A stretch of 64,000 bases of DNA from Rhodococcus sp. CH91. Lineage in GTDB: Bacteria; Actinomycetota; Actinomycetes; Mycobacteriales; Mycobacteriaceae. Both the position numbers and the translations under genes were made by a program. Below the pieces are notes generated by a model. It searched no databases. It was not told where the DNA came from and saw nothing but the letters and a program-made list of their open reading frames with translations. Numbering within the stretch: position 1 is the stretch's first letter; every line of letters begins with the position of its first letter. Below are positions 23,994 through 34,583 of the stretch, one piece after another. The stretch spans positions 1-64,000 of the forward strand of contig NZ_JAKFYR010000009.1 in assembly GCF_022554085.1 (NCBI RefSeq). Direction: 5' to 3'.

Positions 23994-25415
23994 TTGACGG
24001 GGCAGGGCGGTATCGAGAAGCAGGGCGGCAGCAAGAAGCAGGGCGCGCTGGCGAGCAGGCGGCGGCGGAACATGAAGATCCTGTTCGCGATCTGGGGAGC
24101 CGGTTTCCTCGCGCTGGTCGTCGGCGGAGCCTTCGCGATCTACGACGTGCGCACATCCGTCTCCGCCTCGGTCCTGCCGGCCCCCGCTCCCGTCGTCGCC
24201 ACGCCGGCGGTCGCAGCGGTCGATCCCGACGCCCCCGTGCCGGACCCCGACGTGCTCGCAGCCGCCCTCGAACCGGTCGTGAAGAGCCCTGCTCTCGGCG
24301 ACTTCACCGGTTCGATCACCGACCCGGCGACGGGGACCGTGCTGTGGTCGCAGGATTCCGACCGCGCCCTGATCCCGGCGTCCACCACGAAGATCCTCAC
24401 GACTGCGGCCGCCATGCTCGTGCTGCCCTCCGACCACCGGATCACCACCCGCGTCGTCGAAGGTTCGAAGCCGGGGGAGATCGTGCTGATCGCAGGGGGC
24501 GACCCGACCCTGTCCGCGCTGCCTCCGGGAGAGGACAGCTATTACGAGGGCGGTCCTCGCATCGCGGACCTCGCCGAGCAGATCCGGCGCAGCGGCGCGA
24601 CGGTCGACACGGTGCTCGTCGACACGAGTCTGTACAGCGGCGACCCGCTGGCCCCCGGTTGGTTCCCGCAGGACGTCGGCGAGGGCTACGTCGCACCCAT
24701 CGAACCCGTCATGCTCGACGGTGGCCGACTGCAGCCACTCCAGGACGAATCTCCTCGAAGCGATACCCCCGCACTGGATGCGGGCCGTGCCCTGGCAGCG
24801 GCGCTGGGAGCCGATCCGGCGCGCGTCGCGATCGGATCCGCCTCTCCCGGGGCGGCGCCCCTGGCCTCGGTCCAGTCGGCTCCGCTCACCGAACGTCTCG
24901 GCCAGATGGTGCGTCTGTCCGACAACGTCCTCGCTGAGACCATCGGACGGGAGGTCGCGATCGCGACCGGTAACGAGCATTCGTTCGCAGGGGCCACGAG
25001 GGCTGTGACCGGTACTCTGCAGCAAGCGGGCGTGGACGTCACCGGAGTGACGCTGAGCGACCTGAGCGGACTGTCGGTGGACAACCGGATCCCCGCCCGC
25101 ACGCTCGACCGGGTGATCTCCGAAGCCGCCGGACCGAACAGGACGGAGCTGCGGCCCATGCTCGACTATCTTCCCGTCGCCGGTGCCACCGGCACCCTCG
25201 CCGATCGCTACGGCACCACGACCCGGGCCGGAGCCGGATGGGTGCGTGCGAAGACCGGCACGCTGACCGAAGTCAACGGCCTGGCCGGTTATGTCGTCGA
25301 CTCGGAGGGACGAGTGCTCTCGTTCGCCCTGCTGTCCAACGGCAGGCCGCCGGGAGAGGCACGGCCCGTCCTCGACGCGGTCGCGTCGGTACTGCGAGAG
25401 TGCGGATGCCGATGA
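23994..25415 (+). CDS. dacB: D-alanyl-D-alanine carboxypeptidase/endopeptidase, PBP4 family
   Basis: A 473-residue penicillin-binding protein of peptidase family S13. After a basic cytoplasmic arm and one membrane helix (KILFAIWGAGFLALVVGGAF) come the serine motifs: ASTTK with the nucleophile, LSDN, and KTGTL. It trims or cleaves peptidoglycan stem peptides outside the membrane. The start is uncertain: TTG 23994 has GGAGG upstream with short spacing; the ATG at 24072 begins right at the membrane helix; the -10 box TAGTCT at 23882-23887 leaves room for either. The stop overlaps the next gene as ATGA. Confidence 0.9.
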   Translation: MTGQGGIEKQGGSKKQGALASRRRRNMKILFAIWGAGFLALVVGGAFAIYDVRTSVSASVLPAPAPVVATPAVAAVDPDAPVPDPDVLAAALEPVVKSPALGDFTGSITDPATGTVLWSQDSDRALIPASTTKILTTAAAMLVLPSDHRITTRVVEGSKPGEIVLIAGGDPTLSALPPGEDSYYEGGPRIADLAEQIRRSGATVDTVLVDTSLYSGDPLAPGWFPQDVGEGYVAPIEPVMLDGGRLQPLQDESPRSDTPALDAGRALAAALGADPARVAIGSASPGAAPLASVQSAPLTERLGQMVRLSDNVLAETIGREVAIATGNEHSFAGATRAVTGTLQQAGVDVTGVTLSDLSGLSVDNRIPARTLDRVISEAAGPNRTELRPMLDYLPVAGATGTLADRYGTTTRAGAGWVRAKTGTLTEVNGLAGYVVDSEGRVLSFALLSNGRPPGEARPVLDAVASVLRECGCR

Positions 25416-26458
25416 CCGGCAAGGAGCGTGGTCTCGGTGACGCTGTCGACTGGTCGTTCGCGGCCGGGGTCGGCGTGCGTCTCGCCCGCTCCGAACCGGC
25501 GATGTCGCAATACACACGCGATGCCGTGCACGAGGAACTCTTCTCGGCTGCCGCGCGGGCCGAAGGGCCCGTCCGCGAACACACGCGACTCGACGACGGC
25601 ACCGCTCCTGCACCGGCCCGGGTCGTCGACCGGCCGGGCTGGGTGCGTGCGGCTGCTGCTTCCATGGCCGATCTCACCACGGCCGCCGACAGCGACCGGA
25701 GCGGCGGCCCGCGCTGGACGGGCAAGCCGGCAGGAGCACAGGCCGGAGCCATGCTGGCCTATCTCTCGTCCGCGGTGCTCGGACAGTACGATCCGTTCTC
25801 CCGATCCCTGCTGCTCGTCGCGCCCAACGTCGTCGCGGTCGAGCGCGCGCTGAAGGTGCCGCCGGCCGATTTCCGTCTGTGGGTCTGCCTGCACGAAGTC
25901 ACCCACCGGGTGCAGTTCGCGCAGGCGCCGTGGATGGCGGATCTGATGCGCGATGCGGCGACCGAACTGGCCACGGCTGTCGAGGAACCCGTGGGGGAGG
26001 TCGCCACCCGCGTGGTGTCGGCCGTCAAGGACCTACGGACTCCCGGCGACAAGCCGATGTCGGAGCGAGGCATGCTCGGCATCGTGCGTGCCTTGCAGGC
26101 CCAGTCCCAGCGTGAGTCGTTCGACCGGATACTCGCGCTGGGCACTCTGCTCGAAGGCCACGCCGATCACGTGATGGACGGTGTGGGGCCGGCGGTGGTC
26201 CCGTCGGTCGCGCGGATCCGGCGGGCATTCGACGCCCGCAGACACCGCAACAGCAGTCCCGTCCATCGTCTGATCCGGCTCGTCCTCGGCATGGACGCGA
26301 AGATGGCCCAGTACGTGCACGGCAAGAAGTTCGTCGATGCCGTCGTCGCCGAGGCCGGCATGGATGCCTTCAACACGGTGTGGTCCGGAGCGGACGCTCT
26401 GCCCACCCTGGCGGAGATCGACGATCCCGGCAGGTGGATCGCGCGGGTGCTGAGCTGA
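25412..26458 (+). CDS. Zinc-dependent metallopeptidase, zincin_2/DUF2342 family
   Basis: A 348-residue cytoplasmic protein homologous by context to Rv3626c. [11 protein letters not shown] gives the HExxH zinc motif, and [13 protein letters not shown] supplies a downstream Glu/His/Asp cluster that probably completes the site. The rest is helical. The ATG at 25412 overlaps the dacB stop; another ATG two codons earlier (25406) is nearly as good. The position between dacB and tilS is conserved in mycolic-acid bacteria. The substrate is unknown. Confidence 0.85.
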   Translation: MTGKERGLGDAVDWSFAAGVGVRLARSEPAMSQYTRDAVHEELFSAAARAEGPVREHTRLDDGTAPAPARVVDRPGWVRAAAASMADLTTAADSDRSGGPRWTGKPAGAQAGAMLAYLSSAVLGQYDPFSRSLLLVAPNVVAVERALKVPPADFRLWVCLHEVTHRVQFAQAPWMADLMRDAATELATAVEEPVGEVATRVVSAVKDLRTPGDKPMSERGMLGIVRALQAQSQRESFDRILALGTLLEGHADHVMDGVGPAVVPSVARIRRAFDARRHRNSSPVHRLIRLVLGMDAKMAQYVHGKKFVDAVVAEAGMDAFNTVWSGADALPTLAEIDDPGRWIARVLS

Positions 26459-26460
26459 TC

Positions 26461-27480
26461 GTGGCATCACCACCGTCCGCCCGTCCGTTGCTGCCCGAGA
26501 CCCCCGCGATCCACGAAGTGCGACTCGCCGTGCGGGCGTGGCTGCACGCCCACCCGTCTCGGGAGGTGACGGTCGCCCTGTCGGGCGGGCCCGACTCCGC
26601 CGCGCTGACCGCGGCAGCCCTCGCGGAAGCGGAGGTCGTGCACGCCGTCGTCGTCGACCACCGTCTCCAGTCCGGTTCCGGGATCGTCGCCGAGCGCGCC
26701 GCGGAATTCGCGCGGGAGCGCGGCTGCGCGACCGCCCGGGTGGTCGGTGTGGAGGTCACCGGGCGGGGAGGGCTCGAGGCCGCCGCGCGCGCGGCCCGCT
26801 ACCGAGCGCTCGACGAGCACCGCGACGGCCGGCCCGTGCTGCTCGGCCACACGCTCGACGACCAGGCCGAGACGGTCCTGCTCGGTCTCGGCCGGGGAGC
26901 GGGGCTTCGCTCGATCCGGGGTATGGCGGCCTTCGACCGGCCGTGGGGTCGGCCGCTCCTCGAGGTGCGGCGCGACACGACCCGCCGGGCGTGTCGCGAA
27001 CTCGGCTACGAGCCGTACGAGGATCCGCACAACGCCGACGACCGGTTCACGCGCGTGCGGCTGCGCCGCGAGGTGCTGCCGCTGCTCGAGGACGTACTGA
27101 ACGGAGGTGTCGCCGAAGCGCTCGCGCGTACTGCCGGGCAACTGCAGGAGGACGGTCACGCTCTCGACCTGTGGGCCGCCGACCTGCGCGCCCGGGCCTG
27201 TCTCGAGGGCGACCGGCTCGACGCCGGCGTACTGGCCTCGGCGCCCGCCGCGGTACGTCGCAGAGCCGTCCGATCGTGGCTGATCGATCACACCGTCAGC
27301 CCGAACGAGACGATGCTGCGAGCGGTCGACGACCTGGTAGCGGCATGGCGAGGGCAGGGACCGGTCGCGGTCGGGCGCGGCGCGGGGCCGGGGACCAGGT
27401 TGGTGGTGTCGCGTCGGCGTGGCAGTCTTGCCGTGGAGTACGTCGACCGGCCGAAGGCGCAGGCGACCGGCAGAAGGTAG
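26461..27480 (+). CDS. tilS: tRNA(Ile)-lysidine synthetase
   Basis: A 339-residue N-type ATP pyrophosphatase that puts lysine on C34 of the CAU-anticodon tRNA(Ile). The PP-loop is SGGPDS at residues 41-46. [31 protein letters not shown] and the Arg/Asp-rich [17 protein letters not shown] are family marks. It is shorter than the E. coli enzyme, lacking most of the C-terminal domains, as is usual in actinobacteria. The GTG at 26461 lies two bases after the previous stop; hpt follows after 11 bases. Confidence 0.93.
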   Translation: MASPPSARPLLPETPAIHEVRLAVRAWLHAHPSREVTVALSGGPDSAALTAAALAEAEVVHAVVVDHRLQSGSGIVAERAAEFARERGCATARVVGVEVTGRGGLEAAARAARYRALDEHRDGRPVLLGHTLDDQAETVLLGLGRGAGLRSIRGMAAFDRPWGRPLLEVRRDTTRRACRELGYEPYEDPHNADDRFTRVRLRREVLPLLEDVLNGGVAEALARTAGQLQEDGHALDLWAADLRARACLEGDRLDAGVLASAPAAVRRRAVRSWLIDHTVSPNETMLRAVDDLVAAWRGQGPVAVGRGAGPGTRLVVSRRRGSLAVEYVDRPKAQATGRR

Positions 27481-27491
27481 GAAGGACCCGG

Positions 27492-28046
27492 GTGTACGAG
27501 AACGACATAGCGTCGGTGCTGATCTCCGAGGAGCAGATCAAGGAGCGCACCGCAGAACTGGCGCAGTCGATTGCCGAGCGGTACCCGGTGGGCGCGCCGG
27601 AAGGCGATCTGCTGCTCATCGGCGTGCTCAAGGGCGCGATCTTCTTCATGACCGATTTCGCGCGTGCTCTGCCGATTCCGACGCAGATGGAGTTCATGGC
27701 GGTCAGCTCGTACGGCTCGTCGACGTCGTCCTCGGGTGTCGTGCGCATCCTCAAGGACCTCGACAAGGACATCGCCGGCCGCAACGTCCTCATCGTCGAG
27801 GACATCATCGACTCCGGCCTGACGCTGTCGTGGTTGCTCCGCAATCTGTCGACGCGCAACCCCGCCTCGCTCGAGGTCGTGACGCTGCTACGCAAGCCGG
27901 AAGCCGTCAAGATCGACGTGGAGGTCAAGGACGTCGGATTCGACATCCCGGACGAGTTCGTCGTCGGCTACGGCCTCGACTACGACGAGCGCTACCGCGA
28001 CCTTCCGTACATCGGAACTCTCGATCCCAAGGTCTACAGCAGCTGA
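27492..28046 (+). CDS. hpt: Hypoxanthine phosphoribosyltransferase
   Basis: A 184-residue type I phosphoribosyltransferase for purine salvage. The PRPP-binding motif is [18 protein letters not shown] (about 97-114), and [18 protein letters not shown] is the usual C-terminal signature. The GTG at 27492 is preceded by GAAGGA with five bases spacing. It is the last gene of the dacB-tilS-hpt run; a 250-bp gap with a new promoter follows. Confidence 0.95.
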   Translation: MYENDIASVLISEEQIKERTAELAQSIAERYPVGAPEGDLLLIGVLKGAIFFMTDFARALPIPTQMEFMAVSSYGSSTSSSGVVRILKDLDKDIAGRNVLIVEDIIDSGLTLSWLLRNLSTRNPASLEVVTLLRKPEAVKIDVEVKDVGFDIPDEFVVGYGLDYDERYRDLPYIGTLDPKVYSS

Positions 28047-28176
28047 GCTGCGATCGAGTGGGCTCTGCAGTCCTGCTGCGACTGGAACTACGACGACGTT
28101 CCGGTCGTTGTCTCTGGTGAGGTCTTCCCGGTGGTCGATCCGTCCGGTGCCGGGACGACCGCTCGTTGCCACGCGG

Positions 28177-28182
28177 TAACCT
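28177..28182 (+). promoter_or_regulatory. Candidate -10 box TAACCT for ftsH
   Basis: A TANNNT-type box 11 bases upstream of the GTG of a short frame that ends on the ftsH start. No good -35 was seen. Confidence 0.35.
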
Positions 28183-28193
28183 TGCGTTGCCTG

Positions 28194-28301
28194 GTGAGTG
28201 TGCGTCGCGTCCTGTGTGACCACCGGGCGCGAAACGCCGCGACTGCGAGACCCCGACGAACTCGATCGAAAGGACCGGCCGCCCGGGCCGAACCTGTATG
28301 A
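28194..28301 (+). CDS. Possible 35-codon upstream ORF coupled to ftsH
   Basis: A GTG frame encoding an Arg/Ala-rich 35-residue peptide with one Cys. Its TGA (28299-28301) overlaps the ftsH ATG as ATGA. The only purine-rich stretch, AAAGGA, is over 20 bases from the ftsH ATG, so ftsH lacks a well-placed ribosome-binding site of its own. Reinitiation from this frame would explain that. The peptide has no recognisable family, and the frame may be chance. Confidence 0.35.
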   Translation: MSVRRVLCDHRARNAATARPRRTRSKGPAARAEPV

Positions 28302-30763
28302 ACCGCAAGACAGTGTTCCGTAATCTGGCTATCGTCGCCGGCATCCTGCTGGTGATCTACGCCTTCAGTTACTTCGGCGACGACACGCGCGGTTTCACCC
28401 AGGTGGACACGTCCGTGGCAGTGTCGCAGCTCGAGTCGCAGAACGTCAGCGAAGCCCTCATCGACGACCGCGAACAGCAAGTGCGGTTGTGGCTCGAGAA
28501 CGGCAACGACGCGACCGAGGGCAGCACCGAGATCATCGCGAAGTATCCCGCCTCGGCCTCCGAGCAGATCTTCGACCTGGTCGCGTCGTCGGACGCGCAG
28601 AAGTACAACACGAATGTCACCCAGGAGAGCTGGCTGACGTCGATCCTTCTGTTCGTCCTGCCCATGATCATCCTGCTCGGCGTGTTCTTCTTCGTGATGA
28701 GCCGCATGCAGGGCGCCGGTCGCGGCGGAATGATGGGCTTCGGCAAGTCGAAGGCCAGGCAGCTGTCGAAGGACATGCCCAAGACGACCTTCGCCGACGT
28801 CGCCGGGGCGGACGAAGCGGTCGAAGAGCTCTACGAGATCAAGGACTTCCTGCAGAATCCGGCGCGATATCAGGCGCTGGGCGCGAAGATCCCGAAGGGC
28901 GTGCTGCTCTACGGCCCGCCCGGTACCGGTAAGACCCTCCTGGCACGCGCGGTCGCGGGTGAGGCGGGTGTTCCCTTCTTCACGATCTCGGGTTCCGATT
29001 TCGTCGAGATGTTCGTCGGTGTCGGCGCCTCCCGTGTGCGCGACCTGTTCGAGCAGGCGAAGCAGAATGCCCCGTGCATCATCTTCGTCGACGAGATCGA
29101 CGCGGTCGGCCGCCAGCGCGGCGCGGGCCTCGGCGGTGGTCACGACGAGCGTGAGCAGACCCTCAACCAGCTTCTCGTCGAGATGGACGGCTTCGGCGAC
29201 CGGTCCGGCATCATCGTGATGGCCGCGACGAACCGGCCCGACATCCTCGATCCGGCGCTGCTGCGCCCGGGGCGCTTCGACCGTCAGATTCCCGTCACGA
29301 ATCCGGATCTCGCGGGTCGCCGTGCGATCCTCGCCGTGCACTCGAAGGGCAAGCCGATCGATCCCCATGCGGATCTCAACGCGCTCGCCAAGCGCACGGT
29401 GGGCATGTCCGGCGCCGATCTCGCGAATGTCGTCAACGAGGCCGCGCTGCTCACCGCCCGTGAGAACGGCACGGTGATCACCGAGGCGATCCTCGAGGAA
29501 GCGGTCGACCGTGTCATCGGTGGTCCTCGCCGCAAGAGCCGCATCATCAGCGAGCACGAGCGGAAGATCACGGCCTATCACGAGGGTGGACACACTCTCG
29601 CCGCGTGGGCGATGCCCGACATCGAACCGGTCTACAAGGTCACCATCCTCGCCCGTGGACGCACCGGCGGACATGCGATGACGGTGCCCGAGGACGACAA
29701 GGGCCTGATGACCCGGTCGGAGATGATCGCGCGCCTCGTCATGGCGATGGGTGGTCGTGCCGCCGAGGAACTCGTCTTCCGCGAGCCGACGACCGGAGCG
29801 TCGTCCGATATCGACCAGGCGACGAAGATCGCGCGGGCGATGGTGACCGAGTACGGCATGAGCGCGAAGCTCGGTGCCGTCCGATACGGCCAGGAACAGG
29901 GCGATCCCTTCCTCGGCCGCTCGATGGGCGTGCAATCCGACTACTCGCACGAGGTGGCTCGCGAGATCGACGAGGAGGTCCGCAACCTCATCGAGGCCGC
30001 CCACACCGAAGCGTGGTCGATCCTCAACGAGTACCGCGATGCGCTCGATGTGCTCGCCGGCGAACTGCTCGAGCACGAGACGCTGACCCGCAAGGATCTC
30101 GACCGGATCCTCACCGACGTGAAGAAGCGTCCGCGGATCACGACCTTCAACGACTTCGGCGATCGGGTTCCGTCCGACAAGCCGCCGATCAAGACCCCCG
30201 CCGAACTCGCCGCCGAGCGCGGTGAGCCGTGGCCGCCGGAACCGCCGTCGCTGACGAAGCCGGCACATCGGCATCCTGCTCCGGCCTATCCCGGCCAGGG
30301 CGAGGCGCCCGCTGCCGGGGGCTACCAGCCCGGCGATTACCAGCCCGGGGGACAGCCGCCGCAGTACCAGCCGGCACAGCCCGCCCAGCAGGCGAACGGT
30401 TACCCCGCGCCGCAACCGGTTCCGGCCTCCGAACCGCTCCCCGGATTCCCGGCCGCGGCCCCGTATCCGGGCGGTCCGCGGCACGCGACCAGGCCCGACT
30501 ACGGCGCGCCCGCAGGATGGTCGGCGCCCGGCTGGCCCCCGCGGGAGCAGGATCAGACGCCCGGAGCACCGCAGGGCCCGCAGCATCACGGGCGTGTGCA
30601 GGACCCGCAGAATCACGGTCGTCCGCAGGAATCCGACGCCGACGGCGCGGGAGAGTCGCGCCGTGGTGAGCGCCACGTGGGAGACTCGCAACCGCGCGAC
30701 GGTTACGGCACCCCCGAGCCTCCTCCCACACAGCCGTGGGAAGGCCCGACGGGCCGGCACTGA
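28298..30763 (+). CDS. ftsH: ATP-dependent zinc metalloprotease FtsH
   Basis: An 821-residue membrane AAA+ protease. Helices at about 8-25 and 112-133 flank a short extracytoplasmic domain. The AAA module has Walker A GPPGTGKT (206-213), Walker [10 protein letters not shown] and the pore loop [13 protein letters not shown]. The zinc site is HEGGH (428-432). It degrades misassembled membrane proteins and some regulators. After about residue 640 comes a 180-residue Pro/Gln/Gly-rich tail with repeated YQPG and PQ units, which makes it longer than the E. coli enzyme; this kind of tail is seen in related actinobacteria. folE follows. Confidence 0.96.
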   Translation: MNRKTVFRNLAIVAGILLVIYAFSYFGDDTRGFTQVDTSVAVSQLESQNVSEALIDDREQQVRLWLENGNDATEGSTEIIAKYPASASEQIFDLVASSDAQKYNTNVTQESWLTSILLFVLPMIILLGVFFFVMSRMQGAGRGGMMGFGKSKARQLSKDMPKTTFADVAGADEAVEELYEIKDFLQNPARYQALGAKIPKGVLLYGPPGTGKTLLARAVAGEAGVPFFTISGSDFVEMFVGVGASRVRDLFEQAKQNAPCIIFVDEIDAVGRQRGAGLGGGHDEREQTLNQLLVEMDGFGDRSGIIVMAATNRPDILDPALLRPGRFDRQIPVTNPDLAGRRAILAVHSKGKPIDPHADLNALAKRTVGMSGADLANVVNEAALLTARENGTVITEAILEEAVDRVIGGPRRKSRIISEHERKITAYHEGGHTLAAWAMPDIEPVYKVTILARGRTGGHAMTVPEDDKGLMTRSEMIARLVMAMGGRAAEELVFREPTTGASSDIDQATKIARAMVTEYGMSAKLGAVRYGQEQGDPFLGRSMGVQSDYSHEVAREIDEEVRNLIEAAHTEAWSILNEYRDALDVLAGELLEHETLTRKDLDRILTDVKKRPRITTFNDFGDRVPSDKPPIKTPAELAAERGEPWPPEPPSLTKPAHRHPAPAYPGQGEAPAAGGYQPGDYQPGGQPPQYQPAQPAQQANGYPAPQPVPASEPLPGFPAAAPYPGGPRHATRPDYGAPAGWSAPGWPPREQDQTPGAPQGPQHHGRVQDPQNHGRPQESDADGAGESRRGERHVGDSQPRDGYGTPEPPPTQPWEGPTGRH

Positions 30764-30849
30764 TCCGTGCCGGTGCAGTCGGCACCGGGCGCGCAGCGGT
30801 GCCGCCGGCGCCGGTGCAGAGGAGTGAGCGAAGAGTGGAGGGCGAGCGG

Positions 30850-31500
30850 GTGTCGGTGAACCACCTGAATCCAGAGACGGGCTCCGATCCGGACGATGTC
30901 ACGACCCACGAGCTGAGCGTGGATGCGGGACGCACGTTCGATCAGGCCCGTGCCGAAGCAGCGGTACGCGAACTGCTGATCGCGGTGGGTGAGGACCCGG
31001 AGCGGGAGGGTCTGCGCGACACTCCGTCGCGTGTGGCCCGCGCCTATCGCGAGGTGTTCGGGGGCCTGTTCACGGACCCGGACGAGGTTCTCGACACGAC
31101 CTTCGACGAAGGCCATCAGGAACTCGTTCTCGTCCGCGACATTCCGATGTACTCGACGTGTGAACACCATCTCGTCTCGTTCCACGGGGTTGCGCACGTG
31201 GGGTACATCCCCGGCCCGACCGGGCGTGTCACGGGACTGTCGAAACTCGCACGCCTGGTGGATCTCTACGCGAAGCGTCCGCAGGTGCAGGAGCGACTGA
31301 CCAGCCAGATCGCCGATGCGATGATGCGCAAGCTGCAGCCGCGCGGCGTCATCGTCGTGGTCGAGGCGGAGCACCTGTGCATGGCCATGCGCGGCATCCG
31401 CAAGCCCGGTGCCAGTACGACCACGTCTGCTGTGCGCGGGTTGTTCCAGACCAGTTCGGCCTCGCGGGCCGAGGCCCTGGACCTGATCCTGCGCCGGTGA
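30850..31500 (+). CDS. folE: GTP cyclohydrolase I
   Basis: A 216-residue enzyme for the first step of folate synthesis, GTP to dihydroneopterin triphosphate. [13 protein letters not shown] holds the zinc Cys and catalytic His residues, HLCMAMRGI the second zinc Cys, and [23 protein letters not shown] the substrate-binding region. GTG 30850 is used, with AGGGCGAG upstream; a GTG two codons on is an alternative. Its stop overlaps the folP start as GTGA. Confidence 0.95.
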   Translation: MSVNHLNPETGSDPDDVTTHELSVDAGRTFDQARAEAAVRELLIAVGEDPEREGLRDTPSRVARAYREVFGGLFTDPDEVLDTTFDEGHQELVLVRDIPMYSTCEHHLVSFHGVAHVGYIPGPTGRVTGLSKLARLVDLYAKRPQVQERLTSQIADAMMRKLQPRGVIVVVEAEHLCMAMRGIRKPGASTTTSAVRGLFQTSSASRAEALDLILRR

Positions 31501-32354
31501 CACTCTTTCCTGCCGAACAGTGGCCCGTGGTGATGGGCGTACTGAACGTCACGAGCGACTCCTTCTCCGACGGAGGTCGCTATCTCGACCGGGAGACGGC
31601 GATCGCACGCGGATTCGAGCTGCGTGAGCTCGGCGTCGACATCGTCGATGTGGGTGGCGAGTCGACCCGTCCCGGTGCGGTGCGGGTCGACCCGGAGGTC
31701 GAGGCGTCCCGCGTCGTGCCGGTCATCGAAGCGCTGTCGCAGTCGGGGATCCCCACGAGTGTCGACACGATGCGCGCGTCGGTAGCCGAAGCGGCCGTGG
31801 CGGCCGGGGTGACGATGATCAACGACGTCTCGGGTGGCCGCGCCGACCCCGACATGGCGGCGGTCGTCGCCGACTCCGGGCGCCCGTGGATCCTCATGCA
31901 CTGGCGGCCCGCCGGTGAGTACGTCCACGCCGGTGGCTCGACGCAGTACGACGACGTCGTCCGGGAGGTCCGGGAGGAACTGCTCACGCAGGTCGACATC
32001 GCGCTCGCCGCGGGCGTCGAGGCGGACAGGATCGTCCTCGATCCCGGGCTCGGTTTCGTGAAGGAACCCGACCACAACTGGCAGCTGCTCCAGCGTCTGC
32101 CCGAACTCACCGATCTCGGATTCCCGGTGCTCATCGGAGCGTCCCGGAAACGATTCCTCGGGTCGCTGCTCTCGTCGCCGGACGGCACGGTGCGGCCGCC
32201 GGCGGGTCGCGAGATCGCGACGGCGGTCGTTTCGGCGCTCGCAGCCACCCACGGTGCGTGGGGTGTGCGCGTCCACGACGTGCAGGCCACCCGCGACGCG
32301 CTGGCGGTGGTGCGTGCCTGGCAGCGCGGCAGCGCAGAGGGAGTACATGCATGA
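31497..32354 (+). CDS. folP: Dihydropteroate synthase
   Basis: A 285-residue TIM-barrel enzyme joining p-aminobenzoate to the pterin pyrophosphate; the sulfonamide target. [15 protein letters not shown] at residues 13-27 is the family signature, with the ESTRPG pterin-binding loop near 50, [13 protein letters not shown] and the SRKRFLG loop toward the end. The GTG overlaps folE, and the end overlaps folB. Confidence 0.95.
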   Translation: MTLFPAEQWPVVMGVLNVTSDSFSDGGRYLDRETAIARGFELRELGVDIVDVGGESTRPGAVRVDPEVEASRVVPVIEALSQSGIPTSVDTMRASVAEAAVAAGVTMINDVSGGRADPDMAAVVADSGRPWILMHWRPAGEYVHAGGSTQYDDVVREVREELLTQVDIALAAGVEADRIVLDPGLGFVKEPDHNWQLLQRLPELTDLGFPVLIGASRKRFLGSLLSSPDGTVRPPAGREIATAVVSALAATHGAWGVRVHDVQATRDALAVVRAWQRGSAEGVHA

Positions 32355-32734
32355 ACGACCGCATCGAATTGCGGGGTTTGACGGTCCGCGGCAATCACGG
32401 TGTCTTCGACCACGAGAAGCGCGACGGCCAGGATTTCGTGGTCGACATCGTCGCGTGGCTCGATCTCGCCCCGGCGGCGCAGTCCGACGATCTCCACGAC
32501 ACGCTGCACTACGGCGAGCTCGCCGAGCGTGCCGCTGCGATCATCGCCGGTCCGGGCCGTGATCTCATCGAGACGGTCGCCGGTGAGATCGCCGACGAGG
32601 TCCTCACCGATCCCCGGGTCGCGCGGGTGGAGGTCACGCTGCACAAACCGTCGGCACCCATCCCACTGACCTTCGGCGACGTCGCCGTGGTCATCGACCG
32701 TGCGCGCGGCGATGCGACCGGACGTGCGTCATGA
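32351..32734 (+). CDS. folB: Dihydroneopterin aldolase
   Basis: A 127-residue enzyme making 6-hydroxymethyl-dihydropterin. [23 protein letters not shown] with the GxHG-type loop and LHYGEL, followed by a conserved [13 protein letters not shown], are typical of FolB. Start and stop overlap folP and folK by 4 bases each. Confidence 0.94.
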   Translation: MNDRIELRGLTVRGNHGVFDHEKRDGQDFVVDIVAWLDLAPAAQSDDLHDTLHYGELAERAAAIIAGPGRDLIETVAGEIADEVLTDPRVARVEVTLHKPSAPIPLTFGDVAVVIDRARGDATGRAS

Positions 32735-33255
32735 GCCGTGCGGTGCTGTCGATCGGATCGAACGTCGGTGACCGTCTCGCGCATCTGCGGTCGGTCGTCG
32801 AATCGCTGGGCACGCGGGTCGTCGGCGTCTCGCCGGTGTACTCGACGGCACCCTGGGGCGGTGTCGAGCAGGAGGACTTCCTCAACGCGGTCGTGGTCGC
32901 CGAGGACGCCGGCTTCGGCCCGTCCGACTGGCTGCGGTTCGGGCGCGAACTCGAAGAGGCCGCCGAGCGCGTCAGGGTGCAGCGGTGGGGTCCGCGCAGC
33001 CTCGACGTGGACGTGGTGAGCTGTGACATCGGTGCCGGAGAGGTGCACAGCGACGATCCCGAACTGATCCTGCCGCATCCGCGGGCGCACCAGCGGGCGT
33101 TCGTCCTGGTCCCGTGGCGTGATGTCGAGCCCGAGGCCGTGCTCACCGCGGACGGCCGGCAGCGACCGGTCGGCGACTGGCTCGGCGATCTCGACGACGC
33201 GGAACGGAACGGTGTGCACCGCACCGATCTGACACTGACCGGGCCGGCGGACTAG
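32731..33255 (+). CDS. folK: 6-hydroxymethyl-7,8-dihydropterin pyrophosphokinase
   Basis: A 174-residue kinase that pyrophosphorylates the FolB product for Fol[15 protein letters not shown] at the N-terminus, [20 protein letters not shown], and [12 protein letters not shown] with the metal-binding Asp pair are diagnostic, as is [16 protein letters not shown]. It completes folE-folP-folB-folK in one overlapping string. The next gene starts 10 bases on. Confidence 0.95.
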   Translation: MSRAVLSIGSNVGDRLAHLRSVVESLGTRVVGVSPVYSTAPWGGVEQEDFLNAVVVAEDAGFGPSDWLRFGRELEEAAERVRVQRWGPRSLDVDVVSCDIGAGEVHSDDPELILPHPRAHQRAFVLVPWRDVEPEAVLTADGRQRPVGDWLGDLDDAERNGVHRTDLTLTGPAD

Positions 33256-33265
33256 GACACGTCGA

Positions 33266-33742
33266 GTGCTGAAACAGACCCGGATCCGCGACCTGCTGGC
33301 GCTCGCTGTGCTGGCGGCCCTCGTCGCATGGCTGCTCGTGCGCAGCATGTACGGCTCGCTGCCGCCCATCCCGGTCTATGCGGGAGCCTCCCTGTATCCC
33401 GTCGCGGTGATCGAGGTGATCCTGGCCTTCCTGATCCGCTCCCGGGTGGGCAAGCGCGAGATCGGCGAAGGCCCGGGCCGGTTGCATCCCATCACCGCTG
33501 CGCGGGCGGTGGCACTGGCGAAGGCGTCCGCTCTGGTGGGTGCTGCGAGTGCCGGGGTATGGGTCGGTTTCCTGCTGTATCTCGTACCGCAGCGTGGTGT
33601 CCTGCAGGCGGCCACCGACGACATGGCGGGGGTACTCGTCGGGGCGATCGCCGGCATCGCCCTGGCCGCTGCCGCCTTGTGGCTCGAATACTGCTGCAGG
33701 GCACCGGAAGACCCCGACGATCCCAACGAACCTGCAGCCTGA
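33266..33742 (+). CDS. DUF3180 membrane protein
   Basis: A 158-residue protein with four hydrophobic helices (about 8-26, 38-56, 83-103, 117-138) and an acidic C-terminus. It corresponds by position to Rv3605c, a conserved actinobacterial membrane protein of the DUF3180 family always found after folK. No catalytic motif is visible. The GTG at 33266 follows folK closely, so it is co-transcribed with the folate genes. Confidence 0.85.
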   Translation: MLKQTRIRDLLALAVLAALVAWLLVRSMYGSLPPIPVYAGASLYPVAVIEVILAFLIRSRVGKREIGEGPGRLHPITAARAVALAKASALVGAASAGVWVGFLLYLVPQRGVLQAATDDMAGVLVGAIAGIALAAAALWLEYCCRAPEDPDDPNEPAA

Positions 33743-33803
33743 GGCGGGATTCCTGTGGGGTGAGGGGTCTCTCGTCCGGCACCGCGCGGCGGCCCCGCCC
33801 AAG

Positions 33804-33809
33804 TACCCT
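33804..33809 (+). promoter_or_regulatory. -10 box TACCCT, leaderless start
   Basis: TANNNT box ending six bases before the ATG at 33816; predicts a leaderless mRNA separate from the fol operon. Confidence 0.5.
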
Positions 33810-33815
33810 GGGGTT

Positions 33816-34583
33816 ATGGCTTCCTCGGCGCGAGTAGACAGGAATCGCCGTCCGTGGCGCAGTACCGGTTCGATGATCGCGGCCGGTCTGCTCGCGTTGG
33901 CGATGCTCGCCTCGCTGTTGTTGATCTTCAGTGAAAGTGTGCAGTTGCTGAGGGTCGCGGTGGTCGTCGCGTTGTGGGCTGCCACCCTGGGAGCCATCGC
34001 GATGAACAAGTACCGCCGTGAGTCGGCACTCGACAAGGCGAAGGTCGACGATCTGAAGACGGTGTACGAGCTGCAGCTCCAGCGGGAGATCGCCGCCCGG
34101 CGTGAATACGAGCTGACCGTCGAGGAGAAGATCCGCACCGATCTGAAGCTCGACGCCGAGGAGATGGTGGCGTTGCGTGCCGAGCTGGCGACCCTGCGTC
34201 GCACGCTCGAGGTGCTGTTCGACGGGCGATTGCCCGAGGACGGCGTCGCTCTCGAAGGCCACGCGGAGAAGCTGCGCGAGCTGAGCGAAGCCGCGCGGGT
34301 GTCCGCTCCACGCCCGTCCGGGCCGGCCTTCGCGTCCCCCGACGACGAACCGCTGACCGCCGAGACCGAATCGGTGGAGGTCGCTGCCCGCGAGAAACCC
34401 GAGGCGAGCGCGCGACCTGCCGGGGAACCGGCCGCGGAGCAGGCAGCGGAAACGGCCGGGGAAGCGGACGACCCCGACGAGGAGTCGTCCGGTCGCCGCG
34501 CTCGTCGTCGCCGAGCCGACGGCGCCCATACGGAGGGCCGGACGGTCGCGGAGATCCTCGCCTCGCTCTCCGAAGAGCACTGA
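33816..34583 (+). CDS. DUF6779-type membrane protein (Rv3604c-like)
   Basis: A 255-residue protein. Two hydrophobic helices (about 19-37 and 41-62) are followed by a helical, possibly coiled-coil stretch (KAKVDDLKTVYELQLQREIAAR onward) and a Pro/Ala/Glu-rich tail with a basic patch (GRRARRRRADGAH). By position it is the Rv3604c homologue, function unknown. The end of the gene, including its stop codon, is part of a tandem 26-bp repeat, so a second in-frame copy of ASLSEEH-stop follows immediately. Confidence 0.8.
   Translation: MASSARVDRNRRPWRSTGSMIAAGLLALAMLASLLLIFSESVQLLRVAVVVALWAATLGAIAMNKYRRESALDKAKVDDLKTVYELQLQREIAARREYELTVEEKIRTDLKLDAEEMVALRAELATLRRTLEVLFDGRLPEDGVALEGHAEKLRELSEAARVSAPRPSGPAFASPDDEPLTAETESVEVAAREKPEASARPAGEPAAEQAAETAGEADDPDEESSGRRARRRRADGAHTEGRTVAEILASLSEEH

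Noticed and set aside
30290-30560. Possible tandem DNA repeat in the ftsH tail
   Set aside because: The peptide repeats (YQPG, PQ) are irregular and the DNA units are not exact; it is low-complexity coding sequence, not a structured repeat array.
28088-30760. Long antisense frame opposite ftsH (about 890 codons)
   Set aside because: Mirror of the codon pattern of ftsH; no motifs and no ribosome-binding site, and the sense strand encodes an obvious FtsH.
33743-33815. Rv3604c-like gene as part of the fol operon by readthrough
   Set aside because: A leaderless-type -10 box directly before its ATG suggests its own promoter; readthrough may still occur but cannot be judged from sequence.
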